From positions 1 through 20,827 of IMG/VR virus record IMGVR_UViG_3300009079_000153: a DNA stretch of 20,827 nucleotides, one strand, 5' to 3'. The DNA is from a virus. Below the pieces are notes generated by a model. The model was not told the origin of the DNA and searched no databases. It was given only the letters and a program-made list of their open reading frames with translations. Of the stretch, positions 13,221 through 18,298 are shown one piece after another. The position numbers and the translations under genes were made by a program. Position 1 is the stretch's first letter. Each line of letters opens with the position of its first letter.

Positions 13221-13242
13221 TGTCAGACCCCCCTGCTATACT
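13221..13242 (+). promoter_or_regulatory. TGTCAG-N10-TATACT promoter (operon A)
   Basis: TGTCAG (13221-13226), 10 bases, TATACT (13237-13242), with TGC just before the -10. It is followed by TAC and AGTATA, making the -10 palindromic. It fits TGTCRG-N10-TAnnnT, the PafBC-type damage promoter. The predicted transcript begins near 13249 with a hairpin at 13259-13275 (TTGAGAA/TTCTCAA). Confidence 0.65.
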
Positions 13243-13293
13243 TACAGTATAAAGAAAGTTGAGAAAGGTTCTCAAACTTAGAAAGGACATAAA

Positions 13294-13488
13294 ATGTCAA
13301 ATAGTATCTTTGGTCAGGGATTCGCTACAGTAAGCGATTACCCAGCAGGTTTAATGAATACCTGCCAATGTGGTCAGGTTGTTTTAGCACCTGCTACAAT
13401 CCACGAAATGTGTACACCAGAAGGTGACAAGTATGGTAGAAAATGCTACCATAGTCGCTGTGGTAACTCACTTCCAACATCTAAGTAA
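13294..13488 (+). CDS. Small Cys-rich protein, 64 aa
   Basis: Cysteines at 24, 26, 40, 51 and 56 with His36 and His53 suggest a zinc site (CQCG, then C-x4-C near the C-terminus). The sequence starts MSNSIFGQGFATVSDYPAGL. It is the first gene of the rightward arm, with AGAAAGGACA before the ATG. Function unknown. Confidence 0.65.
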   Translation: MSNSIFGQGFATVSDYPAGLMNTCQCGQVVLAPATIHEMCTPEGDKYGRKCYHSRCGNSLPTSK

Positions 13489-13544
13489 TTAGATAAAAAA
13501 ACTTAATAAAAATTAACTAATAAAAAAAAGAAAGGTTGTCAAAA

Positions 13545-13724
13545 ATGATAACACTAGAAAATAAAAAGTGCGTAGAGCACAATCCAATGAAATCTGCTAT
13601 CTCAGAAATTGGAGATGAGCAATTTACTTTCTGTCAAGATTGTGAAAATAACATTGAGCGTTACTACTATGATGGTGACCCTGAGCGTCTACCTATGTGG
13701 ACAGATTGGTATGTGTCTAAATAA
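13545..13724 (+). CDS. Small zinc protein (C-x2-H ... C-x2-C), 59 aa
   Basis: CVEH (9-12) and CQDC (30-33) make a treble-clef-like zinc site, followed by a tyrosine-rich acidic tail. The same C-x2-H...C-x2-C order occurs in the 35-residue protein at 17751. I use the ATG at 13545 with GAAAGG upstream rather than the in-frame TTG at 13536. It follows the previous stop by 56 A-rich bases. Confidence 0.6.
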   Translation: MITLENKKCVEHNPMKSAISEIGDEQFTFCQDCENNIERYYYDGDPERLPMWTDWYVSK

Positions 13725-13864
13725 TGAGTACTCTAATTTGTTGCTTTTGTGAAAACACTTATTCTCAGGGAACGCTATTTTGCGGTTTCTGTAATGAGTA
13801 TAAAGGTCTAATGACTATAACTGAATTTGATGAATACTATGGAAAGAAGGTTTATAAAAAATGA
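13724..13864 (+). CDS. Small zinc-ribbon protein, 46 aa
   Basis: MSTLICCFCENTYSQGTLFC is followed by GFCNEYKG. C6/C9 and C20/C23 form a compact zinc ribbon. The start overlaps the preceding stop as TAATG and the stop overlaps the next ATG as ATGA, which supports a real operon of overlapping genes. Function unknown. Confidence 0.6.
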   Translation: MSTLICCFCENTYSQGTLFCGFCNEYKGLMTITEFDEYYGKKVYKK

Positions 13865-13962
13865 GTTTTTATCAAACTTTTTTTGAAAGTGGAAACGCAT
13901 TGTTTTGGTTTTCTATGATCTGTTTAATTAGCGGTTTTTATTTATCTGTAAAAAGTGAATAA
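13861..13962 (+). CDS. Very small membrane protein, 33 aa
   Basis: One hydrophobic helix, about residues 14-29 (LFWFSMICLISGFYLS), with a polar N-terminus and a short VKSE tail. The start overlaps the previous stop as ATGA. It is the last gene of operon A; the TCATCG element and DnaA-like boxes follow. Confidence 0.5.
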   Translation: MSFYQTFFESGNALFWFSMICLISGFYLSVKSE

Positions 13963-13989
13963 AAATCGCCGATAAAAATTTCATCGAGG

Positions 13990-14010
13990 TTATCCACAGG
14001 CTGTGTATAA
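13990..14010. promoter_or_regulatory. DnaA-box-like pair
   Basis: TTATCCACA (13990-13998) is the consensus DnaA 9-mer; TGTGTATAA (14002-14010) is the reverse of the known variant TTATACACA. They face each other. Similar boxes lie at 17576-17610 and 18348-18367. Confidence 0.6.
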
Positions 14011-14014
14011 CTTA

Positions 14015-14030
14015 TGTGAGGTTTATCACA
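14015..14030. promoter_or_regulatory. CRP/GlxR-like site, perfect
   Basis: TGTGAGGTTTATCACA. Centre is 74.5 bases before the predicted transcript start at 14097. Confidence 0.65.
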
Positions 14031-14068
14031 AAAATACTTTTCAGACACGCCCGAAATACAGGTCAAAA

Positions 14069-14090
14069 TGTCAGTACCCCGTGCTATACT
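14069..14090 (+). promoter_or_regulatory. TGTCAG-N10-TATACT promoter (operon B)
   Basis: TGTCAG (14069-14074), 10 bases, TATACT (14085-14090), TGC before the -10. Followed by TACT and AGTATA, a perfect 6-4-6 inverted repeat around the start region. Confidence 0.65.
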
Positions 14091-14143
14091 TACTAGTATA
14101 AAGATTGAACAATAAGTAAATCTCTTAAAGAAAGGAAAACAAA

Positions 14144-14368
14144 ATGTTTTCACTAACCTACAAGGTAGAGCATAACTCTAACCCTAACTATCCTCTATCA
14201 AGAGAGTTTAGCACTACGACTCTAGTAGTGCCTAGCGAAGTCTACGCTAACGAATACCTAGACTTAGTATCTCTTAAAGGTACTATCCTAGAAGTTTCTC
14301 TAACAGAGTTAGAAAACTACACACCTAGCACTCGCAAGGTGTACGCTACTAATAGAAGTTGGGAGTAA
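14144..14368 (+). CDS. Small hypothetical protein, 74 aa
   Basis: A soluble, probably beta-rich protein (MFSLTYKVEHNSNPNYPLSR; later YLDLVSLKGTILEVSLTELE). No cysteine or membrane segment. First gene of operon B with AAAGAAAGG before the ATG. I do not recognise the family. Confidence 0.6.
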   Translation: MFSLTYKVEHNSNPNYPLSREFSTTTLVVPSEVYANEYLDLVSLKGTILEVSLTELENYTPSTRKVYATNRSWE

Positions 14369-14373
14369 TACTA

Positions 14374-14496
14374 ATGAAAGATTTTGTAGAAAAATTAGAA
14401 TTAGAAACCTACTGGGAAAGTCCAGCATTAGGAATTCACCCTGATTTAGCAAAAATGCTAGATGAGGCAATAAAGAAAGGTAGTTACTCTAAATGA
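14374..14496 (+). CDS. Small hypothetical protein, 40 aa
   Basis: A mostly helical, charged peptide (MKDFVEKLELETYWESPALG, ending AIKKGSYSK). Starts 5 bases after the previous stop and its stop overlaps the next ATG as ATGA. Confidence 0.5.
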   Translation: MKDFVEKLELETYWESPALGIHPDLAKMLDEAIKKGSYSK

Positions 14497-14615
14497 AATT
14501 AGATGAATACAAACAAATGGTAGAGGCTCAACGCCTTGCCTCATTAGGTAAAGGCTTAGAAGCCCTAATGAAATCAAAAGCAATTCAAGAAAAAATGAAA
14601 GAGGAAAATAAATGA
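14493..14615 (+). CDS. Small helical protein, 40 aa
   Basis: One amphipathic or coiled-coil helix rich in Lys, Glu, Met and Leu (MKLDEYKQMVEAQRLASLGK). It overlaps both neighbours by the ATGA arrangement. Unknown function. Confidence 0.5.
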   Translation: MKLDEYKQMVEAQRLASLGKGLEALMKSKAIQEKMKEENK

Positions 14616-14776
14616 GTACCTATGTACCAATTAAATCAGTATGCGGTGCGGTTAGCACTAGCATAGACATCTATGACCTTGACTTAAACCCTCATGGTGT
14701 TATCTGTTGTGATAACTGTAAGTCAATCATCTTATGCCGTAAGGCGTGGGATTTCTTATACAAGAAAGGAAAGTAA
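14612..14776 (+). CDS. Small Cys protein, 54 aa
   Basis: Cysteines at 11, 32, 33, 36 and 42 (ICCDNCKS and ILCRK) suggest a metal site. The C-terminus is basic (YKKGK). It overlaps the previous gene as ATGA and its stop TAA is followed directly by the next ATG. Confidence 0.55.
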   Translation: MSTYVPIKSVCGAVSTSIDIYDLDLNPHGVICCDNCKSIILCRKAWDFLYKKGK

Positions 14777-14920
14777 ATGAAAAGAAATGTTTTAATCAGT
14801 TTTGTAACTGAAGCAGATACAGATCTACAAGCAGTTTTTAATTTAAATAAAATTTTTACTAAACTTAGTGAAAGCGAATTAGAAAATTTTGATGTGTTTG
14901 AAATTTTACCTGTTGAATAA
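14777..14920 (+). CDS. Small hypothetical protein, 47 aa
   Basis: Begins MKRNVLISFVTEADTDLQAV and ends with an acidic FEILPVE. The pattern of a beta strand, helix and beta strand is plausible; the segment ISFVTEAD...F.L resembles a ferredoxin-like half fold, but this is only a guess. Last gene of operon B, directly before a strong terminator. Confidence 0.5.
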   Translation: MKRNVLISFVTEADTDLQAVFNLNKIFTKLSESELENFDVFEILPVE

Positions 14921-14932
14921 ATAAAAGAAAGG

Positions 14933-14958
14933 TCGCAGTGTAGAAACTGCGATTTTTT
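14933..14958 (+). terminator. Intrinsic terminator of operon B
   Basis: TCGCAGT (14933-14939) and ACTGCGA (14946-14952) form a 7-bp stem with a 6-base loop followed by six T. Confidence 0.8.
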
Positions 14959-14969
14959 CATCGGCAAAA

Positions 14970-14985
14970 TGTGATGTAAATCATA
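14970..14985. promoter_or_regulatory. CRP/GlxR-like site (one mismatch)
   Basis: TGTGATGTAAATCATA. Centre is 74.5 bases before the predicted start from the promoter at 15017, the same distance as the site at 14015 from its own promoter. Confidence 0.5.
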
Positions 14986-15016
14986 GTCAAAATGTCCGAT
15001 TTGTGCGTGTCTAAAT

Positions 15017-15045
15017 TTGACTTTTGGGGTTTGGTCTGCTATACT
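15017..15045 (+). promoter_or_regulatory. Sigma70-type promoter with extended -10
   Basis: TTGACT (15017-15022), 17 bases, TATACT (15040-15045), with TGC before the -10 and TTTGGGGT after the -35. It drives the leader frame at 15080. The homologous leftward promoter is at 12957-12985. Confidence 0.75.
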
Positions 15046-15079
15046 TCTAGGTATAGAAAAAAATTAAATAAAGGACAAA

Positions 15080-15139
15080 TTGGCTAATGAGCCTAAGCAA
15101 ATAAATGTGACCAGTATCACAGTGAGCCTTAGCAAATAA
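15080..15139 (+). other. Leader repeat pair with a 19-codon frame (rightward)
   Basis: TGAGCCTAAGCAAATAA (15088-15104) and TGAGCCTTAGCAAATAA (15123-15139) lie 35 bases apart. A TTG at 15080 behind AAAGGA opens MANEPKQINVTSITVSLSK and stops in the second repeat. The arrangement of promoter, A-rich leader, RBS and repeat pair mirrors 12866-12985. A perfect CRP-like site (15106-15121) lies between the repeats. Confidence 0.5.
15106..15121. promoter_or_regulatory. CRP/GlxR-like site, perfect
   Basis: TGTGACCAGTATCACA. Centre is 64.5 bases before the predicted start of the promoter at 15150-15171. Confidence 0.65.
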
Positions 15140-15149
15140 GTAGCCAAAA

Positions 15150-15171
15150 TGTCAGCCCCTAATGGTAAGAT
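15150..15171 (+). promoter_or_regulatory. TGTCAG-N10-TAAGAT promoter (operon C)
   Basis: TGTCAG (15150-15155), 10 bases, TAAGAT (15166-15171), preceded by AAAA as in the other copies. Its -10 is a poor sigma70 match but keeps TAnnnT. Confidence 0.6.
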
Positions 15172-15206
15172 AGTCTTATCACTTAAAAACGAAAGGAAGT
15201 CAAATA

Positions 15207-15404
15207 ATGACTTACACTCTAAAACTAGAAACCTTTAATGGTTCTGTAAAAACAATCAGCCTACCCTCTAAAGGTGCGGTTGCTCAATTCATCTCAACTT
15301 ACCCAACTCAATTACCTGTTGGCGTATCCGTTAGAGTCGCTTGTGACTCTCTTGGAATTAGTGGCACAATGCGTGGCACTCTAATCCCCTCAAACTCAAA
15401 CTAA
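15207..15404 (+). CDS. Small hypothetical protein, 65 aa
   Basis: Beta-rich soluble protein (MTYTLKLETFNGSVKTISLP; ends GTLIPSNSN). First gene of operon C, behind AAAGGAAG. No family recognised. Confidence 0.6.
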   Translation: MTYTLKLETFNGSVKTISLPSKGAVAQFISTYPTQLPVGVSVRVACDSLGISGTMRGTLIPSNSN

Positions 15405-15423
15405 AGAATAGGAAATAAAATAA

Positions 15424-15633
15424 ATGACAATCTCAATAGAACACAATCTAAAATTCGTAACAGAATTTGATGAAACTCACCCAATCGCTCAACAGGTCTT
15501 AGCACTTGATGAATTCACACGAATTCAATTACTTGAAAGTATGCTAAAAGATTTAATTGCGCCTGCCTTAGAGCCTGCACTTAAAGAAATCAATGAGCGC
15601 GGTTCATACGCAATTCTAAAGGTGGCAAACTAA
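15424..15633 (+). CDS. Small hypothetical protein, 69 aa
   Basis: Acidic helical protein (MTISIEHNLKFVTEFDETHP, then helices to LKEINERGSYAILKVAN). Stop overlaps the next start as TAATG. Unknown function. Confidence 0.6.
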   Translation: MTISIEHNLKFVTEFDETHPIAQQVLALDEFTRIQLLESMLKDLIAPALEPALKEINERGSYAILKVAN

Positions 15634-15833
15634 TGATGACCCGTAAAGACTATGTTGCTACTGCTGAAATTCTTAGCAATTATTTTGCTACTTCTGTTTT
15701 TGATGAACAAGGAGAAATTTTATTTGCTGACTTAGTAGATGAATTTTCTCTAATGTTTGAAACAGATAACCCAAGATTTGACTCAACTAAATTTGCTATT
15801 GCTTGCTATAAAGAATTGGAGATGACTAAATGA
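15633..15833 (+). CDS. Small actinophage-type protein, 66 aa
   Basis: The pattern MTRKDYVATAEILSNYF ... LADLVDEFS-like helices ... ETDNPRFDSTKFAIAC is a small helical family I recall as frequent in actinophage early regions (RKDY ... DNPRFD). Its function is unknown. There are two adjacent ATGs (15633 and 15636); the first makes the TAATG overlap. Confidence 0.65.
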   Translation: MMTRKDYVATAEILSNYFATSVFDEQGEILFADLVDEFSLMFETDNPRFDSTKFAIACYKELEMTK

Positions 15834-15982
15834 TTTTAGATACTGGAACACTAATCGCAATTACAATTGCGCTTGCTGGATCTGTAACTATGATGTGTTT
15901 ATTTTGGAAACAAAATATTGAACAGCATAAAGAAATTCGCAGATTACAAGTTGCGTTGCGAACTGAACGACTTAATAAATAA
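15830..15982 (+). CDS. Small membrane-anchored coiled-coil protein, 50 aa
   Basis: A transmembrane helix (about residues 8-26, LIAITIALAGSVTMMCLFW) is followed by a basic coiled coil (QNIEQHKEIRRLQVALRTER). The start overlaps the previous stop as ATGA. Comparable to small spanin- or holin-like proteins in size, but no evidence for such a role beyond topology. Confidence 0.55.
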   Translation: MILDTGTLIAITIALAGSVTMMCLFWKQNIEQHKEIRRLQVALRTERLNK

Positions 15983-15994
15983 AATAAAAAATCC

Positions 15995-16024
15995 TGAGCA
16001 AGATTTAAAACTGCTCAATTTTTT
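15995..16024 (+). terminator. Intrinsic terminator of operon C
   Basis: TGAGCA (15995-16000) and TGCTCA (16012-16017) form a 6-bp stem with an 11-base loop, followed by A and six T. Confidence 0.7.
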
Positions 16025-16067
16025 GCCGATAAAAATTTCATCGACGCGTTCGGGCGTGTTGCCACGC

Positions 16068-16083
16068 TGTGAGATTTATCACA
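16068..16083. promoter_or_regulatory. CRP/GlxR-like site, perfect
   Basis: TGTGAGATTTATCACA. It is 160.5 bases before the start of the functional-looking promoter; the degenerate promoter copy lies between. Confidence 0.65.
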
Positions 16084-16207
16084 TGGCTTGAGCGTCTCAC
16101 CATTTGGACTTACTGGCTAGTAGGTTGATAATTTATGTCTAATAGGCTAGACTTACATAGTAAGTAAAAAAAGAAAGTCTATTTACTTTGGGCGTGTCTA
16201 GCAGAAA

Positions 16208-16229
16208 TGTCAGACCCTCATGGTAGGAT
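16208..16229 (+). promoter_or_regulatory. TGTCAG-N10-TAGGAT promoter (operon D)
   Basis: TGTCAG (16208-16213), 10 bases, TAGGAT (16224-16229). Like the copy at 15150 it keeps TAnnnT but not TATAAT. Confidence 0.6.
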
Positions 16230-16261
16230 AGAATTAACAACAAAAAGAAAGAGGTTGGCAA

Positions 16262-16465
16262 ATGTCAGCAAATGTCTATACAATAGAACACCTACTTGTA
16301 GGAACACAATACCGCTCCCGTACCCTTACAGGAGAAATTATCTCAGCAGAGATACACCCTAAAGCCGTATGGTATCAGGGTTGCGAAAGTTATCTAGTGG
16401 AAGTACGCCCTAATAATTTTGGAAAAGTCGTATGCCGTACAGTAGCAGTAAAGGTAGAAAATTAA
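16262..16465 (+). CDS. Small hypothetical protein, 67 aa
   Basis: A beta-rich, SH3-like pattern (VGTQYRSRTLTGEIISAEIH, later SYLVEVRPNNFGKVVCRTVA). It recalls the small 'VG..Y/I ...V..I' proteins at 17303, 18004 and 19922 in the same arm. First gene of operon D. Function unknown. Confidence 0.6.
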   Translation: MSANVYTIEHLLVGTQYRSRTLTGEIISAEIHPKAVWYQGCESYLVEVRPNNFGKVVCRTVAVKVEN

Positions 16466-16466
16466 A

Positions 16467-16619
16467 ATGGGAGTAATGAAAACACTATACACAGAAATAG
16501 AAAATTGCGAAAAATGCTATGGGCAAGGTTGGCAATTTTGGGCACAGGGTGAGGACTTTGATACAGAGTCTTGCGATTGTAATCCACACCAATTATTTAT
16601 CACTAAGGAGAATAACTAA
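16467..16619 (+). CDS. Small DnaJ-like zinc-knuckle protein, 50 aa
   Basis: CEKCYGQGW (14-22) followed by CDCNP (36-40) resembles the C-x2-C-x-G-x-G zinc motifs of DnaJ and of short phage zinc proteins. The stop overlaps the next start as TAATG. Binding of nucleic acid or protein is possible; no function known. Confidence 0.6.
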   Translation: MGVMKTLYTEIENCEKCYGQGWQFWAQGEDFDTESCDCNPHQLFITKENN

Positions 16620-16840
16620 TGAATAATGAATACCTATACTCAGTAACTAGCACCAATGATAGTGACACCAATACACTTTGGGTTGGACGCTATTCTAATG
16701 CCCTTGACGCAGTAAATGTCTTTAATAGTTTTATTGACTATGGAGATGCTAAAGAATACAGGGTAGTTAATTTATCTGAACCTTCAGGTAAGTTACACAC
16801 AAAAACTTTTTACACAACAGGAATGGTGGTATCAAAATAA
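16619..16840 (+). CDS. Small hypothetical protein, 73 aa
   Basis: MNNEYLYSVTSTNDSDTNTL opens a soluble protein with two strands and a helix (DAVNVFNSFIDYGDAKEYRV). Overlaps both neighbours by TAATG. Unrecognised. Confidence 0.6.
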   Translation: MNNEYLYSVTSTNDSDTNTLWVGRYSNALDAVNVFNSFIDYGDAKEYRVVNLSEPSGKLHTKTFYTTGMVVSK

Positions 16841-17004
16841 TGGAAACTTTTGAATTTCTAACCTACATAGATGTCCAAGCAGAAAACTATGATGAAGCCA
16901 TAGATGTCTTTCAATTCCAATTAAAGTATGGAATAGATAAAGATAATGTCTATGTTGCGGACATAAAGCAATTAACTAACAACAACGAAAGCGTAGAGGT
17001 ATAA
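16840..17004 (+). CDS. Small hypothetical protein, 54 aa
   Basis: Acidic protein (METFEFLTYIDVQAENYDEA) with a helix containing FQFQLKYGI. The start overlaps the previous stop as TAATG; the next gene starts 3 bases after its stop. It may share a small alpha/beta fold with the 47-residue protein at 14777, but the similarity is weak. Confidence 0.55.
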   Translation: METFEFLTYIDVQAENYDEAIDVFQFQLKYGIDKDNVYVADIKQLTNNNESVEV

Positions 17005-17007
17005 ATA

Positions 17008-17301
17008 ATGGGATCAGTAACAGCACTAGGAATAAAAGATGAGGTACTAGACCTTGAAACACAATTACTTTATCACTTGAAAGGTAATCACTATCCACCC
17101 GTACCCTCAGAAATGGTTGCCCCTTGTATTGAGGCTATTGACGCAGCCTATGATGAGGACTATAACCGCTTAATTGACATGCCTATGGTTGGTGACTTTC
17201 AGATAACCTATAAAGGTAGCAAGCAAGCACCTGCGTGGGCTATAATTGAACAGCACCACCTATCTTGGTTTATTGACCCACTAGATGAAGATGAGGAATA
17301 A
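17008..17301 (+). CDS. Actinophage-type conserved protein, 97 aa
   Basis: The blocks HLKGNHYPPVP-MV (about 23-36), IEAIDAA and APAWAIIEQHHLSWFID are characteristic of a conserved actinophage early protein. No function is known to me. It lies in the middle of operon D. Confidence 0.7.
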   Translation: MGSVTALGIKDEVLDLETQLLYHLKGNHYPPVPSEMVAPCIEAIDAAYDEDYNRLIDMPMVGDFQITYKGSKQAPAWAIIEQHHLSWFIDPLDEDEE

Positions 17302-17302
17302 A

Positions 17303-17545
17303 ATGTCTGATACAATGATTGCTATGGAATTAACTCACGCAGATAACTTAACACCAGATCAGTTAATGGTTGGTGATTTAATCAGAATTGAAAATGATAT
17401 TGTTGAAGTCATTTCTATTTCTACTGATGGTACAGGCGATAACTATGAAGTAGAAACACAAAATGAATTTGGTGAAAAAGAATTTACTAAATTTATTTAC
17501 AACGCAACAATTCCGTTTTATGTTTTTATTGAAGAAGGTGAGTAA
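17303..17545 (+). CDS. Small hypothetical protein, 80 aa
   Basis: A beta-rich, SH3-like pattern (LMVGDLIRIENDIVEVISIS). I use the ATG at 17303 with GAGGAA upstream, after the previous stop; an in-frame start at 17285 would overlap the previous gene. Last gene of operon D. Confidence 0.6.
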   Translation: MSDTMIAMELTHADNLTPDQLMVGDLIRIENDIVEVISISTDGTGDNYEVETQNEFGEKEFTKFIYNATIPFYVFIEEGE

Positions 17546-17552
17546 AAAAAAT

Positions 17553-17572
17553 GCCGACAAATTTTCATCGGC
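17553..17572 (+). repeat. Inverted repeat GCCGA / TCGGC
   Basis: GCCGA (17553-17557) and TCGGC (17568-17572) form a 5-bp stem around a 10-base loop. No T-run follows, so it is a weak terminator candidate; the same TCATCGGC element recurs in most of the larger intergenic modules. Confidence 0.55.
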
Positions 17573-17575
17573 GCC

Positions 17576-17610
17576 TGTGGATAACTGTTGTGGATAACTC
17601 TTGTGGATAA
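17576..17610 (-). promoter_or_regulatory. Three DnaA boxes at 13-base spacing
   Basis: TGTGGATAA, the reverse of the consensus TTATCCACA, occurs at 17576-17584, 17589-17597 and 17602-17610. All three face the same way. This is the best DnaA-box cluster in the window. Confidence 0.7.
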
Positions 17611-17614
17611 CTCT

Positions 17615-17630
17615 TGTGACTACTATCACA
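17615..17630. promoter_or_regulatory. CRP/GlxR-like site, perfect
   Basis: TGTGACTACTATCACA, beginning 4 bases after the last DnaA box. Centre is 85.5 bases before the predicted start at 17708. Confidence 0.65.
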
Positions 17631-17679
17631 CGCCTTGAGCGTCTTACTATGTGGAATTACTGCCTAGTAACTTGATAAA

Positions 17680-17701
17680 TGTCAGCCTTTCGTGCTACAC
17701 T
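17680..17701 (+). promoter_or_regulatory. TGTCAG-N10-TACACT promoter (operon E)
   Basis: TGTCAG (17680-17685), 10 bases, TACACT (17696-17701), with TGC before it. TTGATA lies at the -35 position with an 18-base spacer. The transcript would begin with a hairpin GTGAGA/TCTCAC (17716-17730). Confidence 0.65.
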
Positions 17702-17750
17702 TACAGAGTAAGAAAGTGAGAAACTCTCACTAAGAAAGGTTAGGTCAAAA

Positions 17751-17858
17751 ATGACTAACACTAATGAAAAAAAGAAAGTCGCTTATTGCGAAAAGCATGA
17801 GCAAGAATTCTCAGGTATCTGTGGTTCTTGCATAGGAGAATTTGGATACTTTGACTAA
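17751..17858 (+). CDS. Very small zinc protein (C-x2-H ... C-x2-C), 35 aa
   Basis: CEKH (13-16) and CGSC (24-27) make the same zinc arrangement as the 59-residue protein at 13545. Basic N-terminus and acidic aromatic tail (GEFGYFD). The stop overlaps the next ATG as TAATG. Confidence 0.55.
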   Translation: MTNTNEKKKVAYCEKHEQEFSGICGSCIGEFGYFD

Positions 17859-18004
17859 TGAGTACCTTTGATAGAATTCTTAAAGAGCAACAAGAAAAAA
17901 GAATTGCTCAATCAATAAAAGATAAAGCGGTTATAGAGTCCATGTTCTCTAATAACAATCGCCCCCTTAATAATAATCATGAACTAAAGAAAGTAGAAAA
18001 CTAA
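17858..18004 (+). CDS. Small helical protein, 48 aa
   Basis: A charged helix (MSTFDRILKEQQEKRIAQSI) and an Asn-rich stretch (NNNRPLNNNHELKK). Overlaps both neighbours by TAATG. Unknown. Confidence 0.5.
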   Translation: MSTFDRILKEQQEKRIAQSIKDKAVIESMFSNNNRPLNNNHELKKVEN

Positions 18005-18198
18005 TGTCACTATCAATAATCAATAAAATCACTGTTGGAAAACTGTTTATCTCCAATAACCAAAATTATCTTGTAAAAGAGATTCTTGAGGTTAATGATG
18101 AAACTGAATCAGTAATCGCAACACTCACTAATTCGCAAGGTGAAGAGGTATTCTTTACAGGTGGATTTTCTCAATGGTTCGAAGGGTTGGTTCAGTAA
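18004..18198 (+). CDS. Small hypothetical protein, 64 aa
   Basis: Begins MSLSIINKITVGKLFISNNQ. The pattern VGKLF ... YLVKEILEV ... FFTGGFSQWFEG is a small beta-barrel-like layout, similar to 17303. Overlaps both neighbours by TAATG. Confidence 0.55.
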   Translation: MSLSIINKITVGKLFISNNQNYLVKEILEVNDETESVIATLTNSQGEEVFFTGGFSQWFEGLVQ

Positions 18199-18287
18199 TG
18201 AAAACACTACAAGAAAAATTAGATTTAGTTTCTAAAGAACTAGAACCAATACTTTGGGAATTGTTAGATGAAATCGAAAAAGAATAA
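18198..18287 (+). CDS. Very small acidic helical protein, 29 aa
   Basis: MKTLQEKLDLVSKELEPILW followed by an acidic end: a single amphipathic helix. The start overlaps the previous stop as TAATG. Last frame before the terminator. Support is from tiling only. Confidence 0.45.
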   Translation: MKTLQEKLDLVSKELEPILWELLDEIEKE

Positions 18288-18298
18288 ATAAAAAAAAG

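Larger units (their letters stand above)
12663..13293. other. Divergent control region, no long gene
   Basis: A 631-base region between the leftward and rightward operons. From left to right it holds partial TGAGCCT/AGCAAATAA copies (about 12700-12760), a leftward TGTCTG-N10-TACTAT box (12777-12798), a CRP-like site (12855-12870), a two-copy leader repeat with a 17-codon frame (12866-12919), a leftward sigma70 promoter (12957-12985), a second CRP-like site (13007-13022), a C-rich tandem array (13041-13136), two more CRP-like sites (13156-13187) and the rightward TGTCAG promoter (13221-13242). It looks like the main regulatory switch of this arm and a candidate replication site. Confidence 0.7.
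13963..14143. other. Intergenic control module, no gene
   Basis: In order: CGCCGAT...ATCGA (13967-13987), a DnaA box TTATCCACA (13990-13998), a variant box in the other orientation (14002-14010), a CRP-like site (14015-14030), and the TGTCAG promoter (14069-14090). No reading frame of interest. Confidence 0.65.
14921..15206. other. Intergenic control module with two promoters, no normal gene
   Basis: From left to right: a terminator (14933-14958), TCATCGGC (about 14958-14965), a CRP-like site (14970-14985), a sigma70 promoter (15017-15045), a short leader frame with two TGAGCCT repeats (15080-15139), a second CRP-like site between them, and the TGTCAG promoter (15150-15171). Confidence 0.65.
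15983..16261. other. Intergenic control module, no gene
   Basis: In order: terminator (15995-16024), GCCGAT...ATCGAC (16025-16045), a TTCGGGCGTGTT stretch, a CRP-like site (16068-16083), a decayed promoter copy (about 16087-16165, see findings) and the TGTCAG promoter (16208-16229). Confidence 0.65.
17546..17750. other. Intergenic control module with DnaA-box triplet
   Basis: In order: GCCGA...TCGGC (17553-17572), three TGTGGATAA boxes (17576-17610), a CRP-like site (17615-17630), and the TGTCAG promoter (17680-17701). No gene. Confidence 0.7.

Noticed and set aside
14692-14967. Leftward frame of 91 codons over the zinc protein and terminator
   Set aside because: Antisense to two tiling rightward genes and crosses an intrinsic terminator.
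16263-16284. TGTCAG-N10-TACAAT overlapping the start codon of the gene at 16262
   Set aside because: TGTCAG comes from the codons ATG TCA G and a good promoter lies 55 bases upstream; a transcript from here would lack the start codon. Treated as chance.
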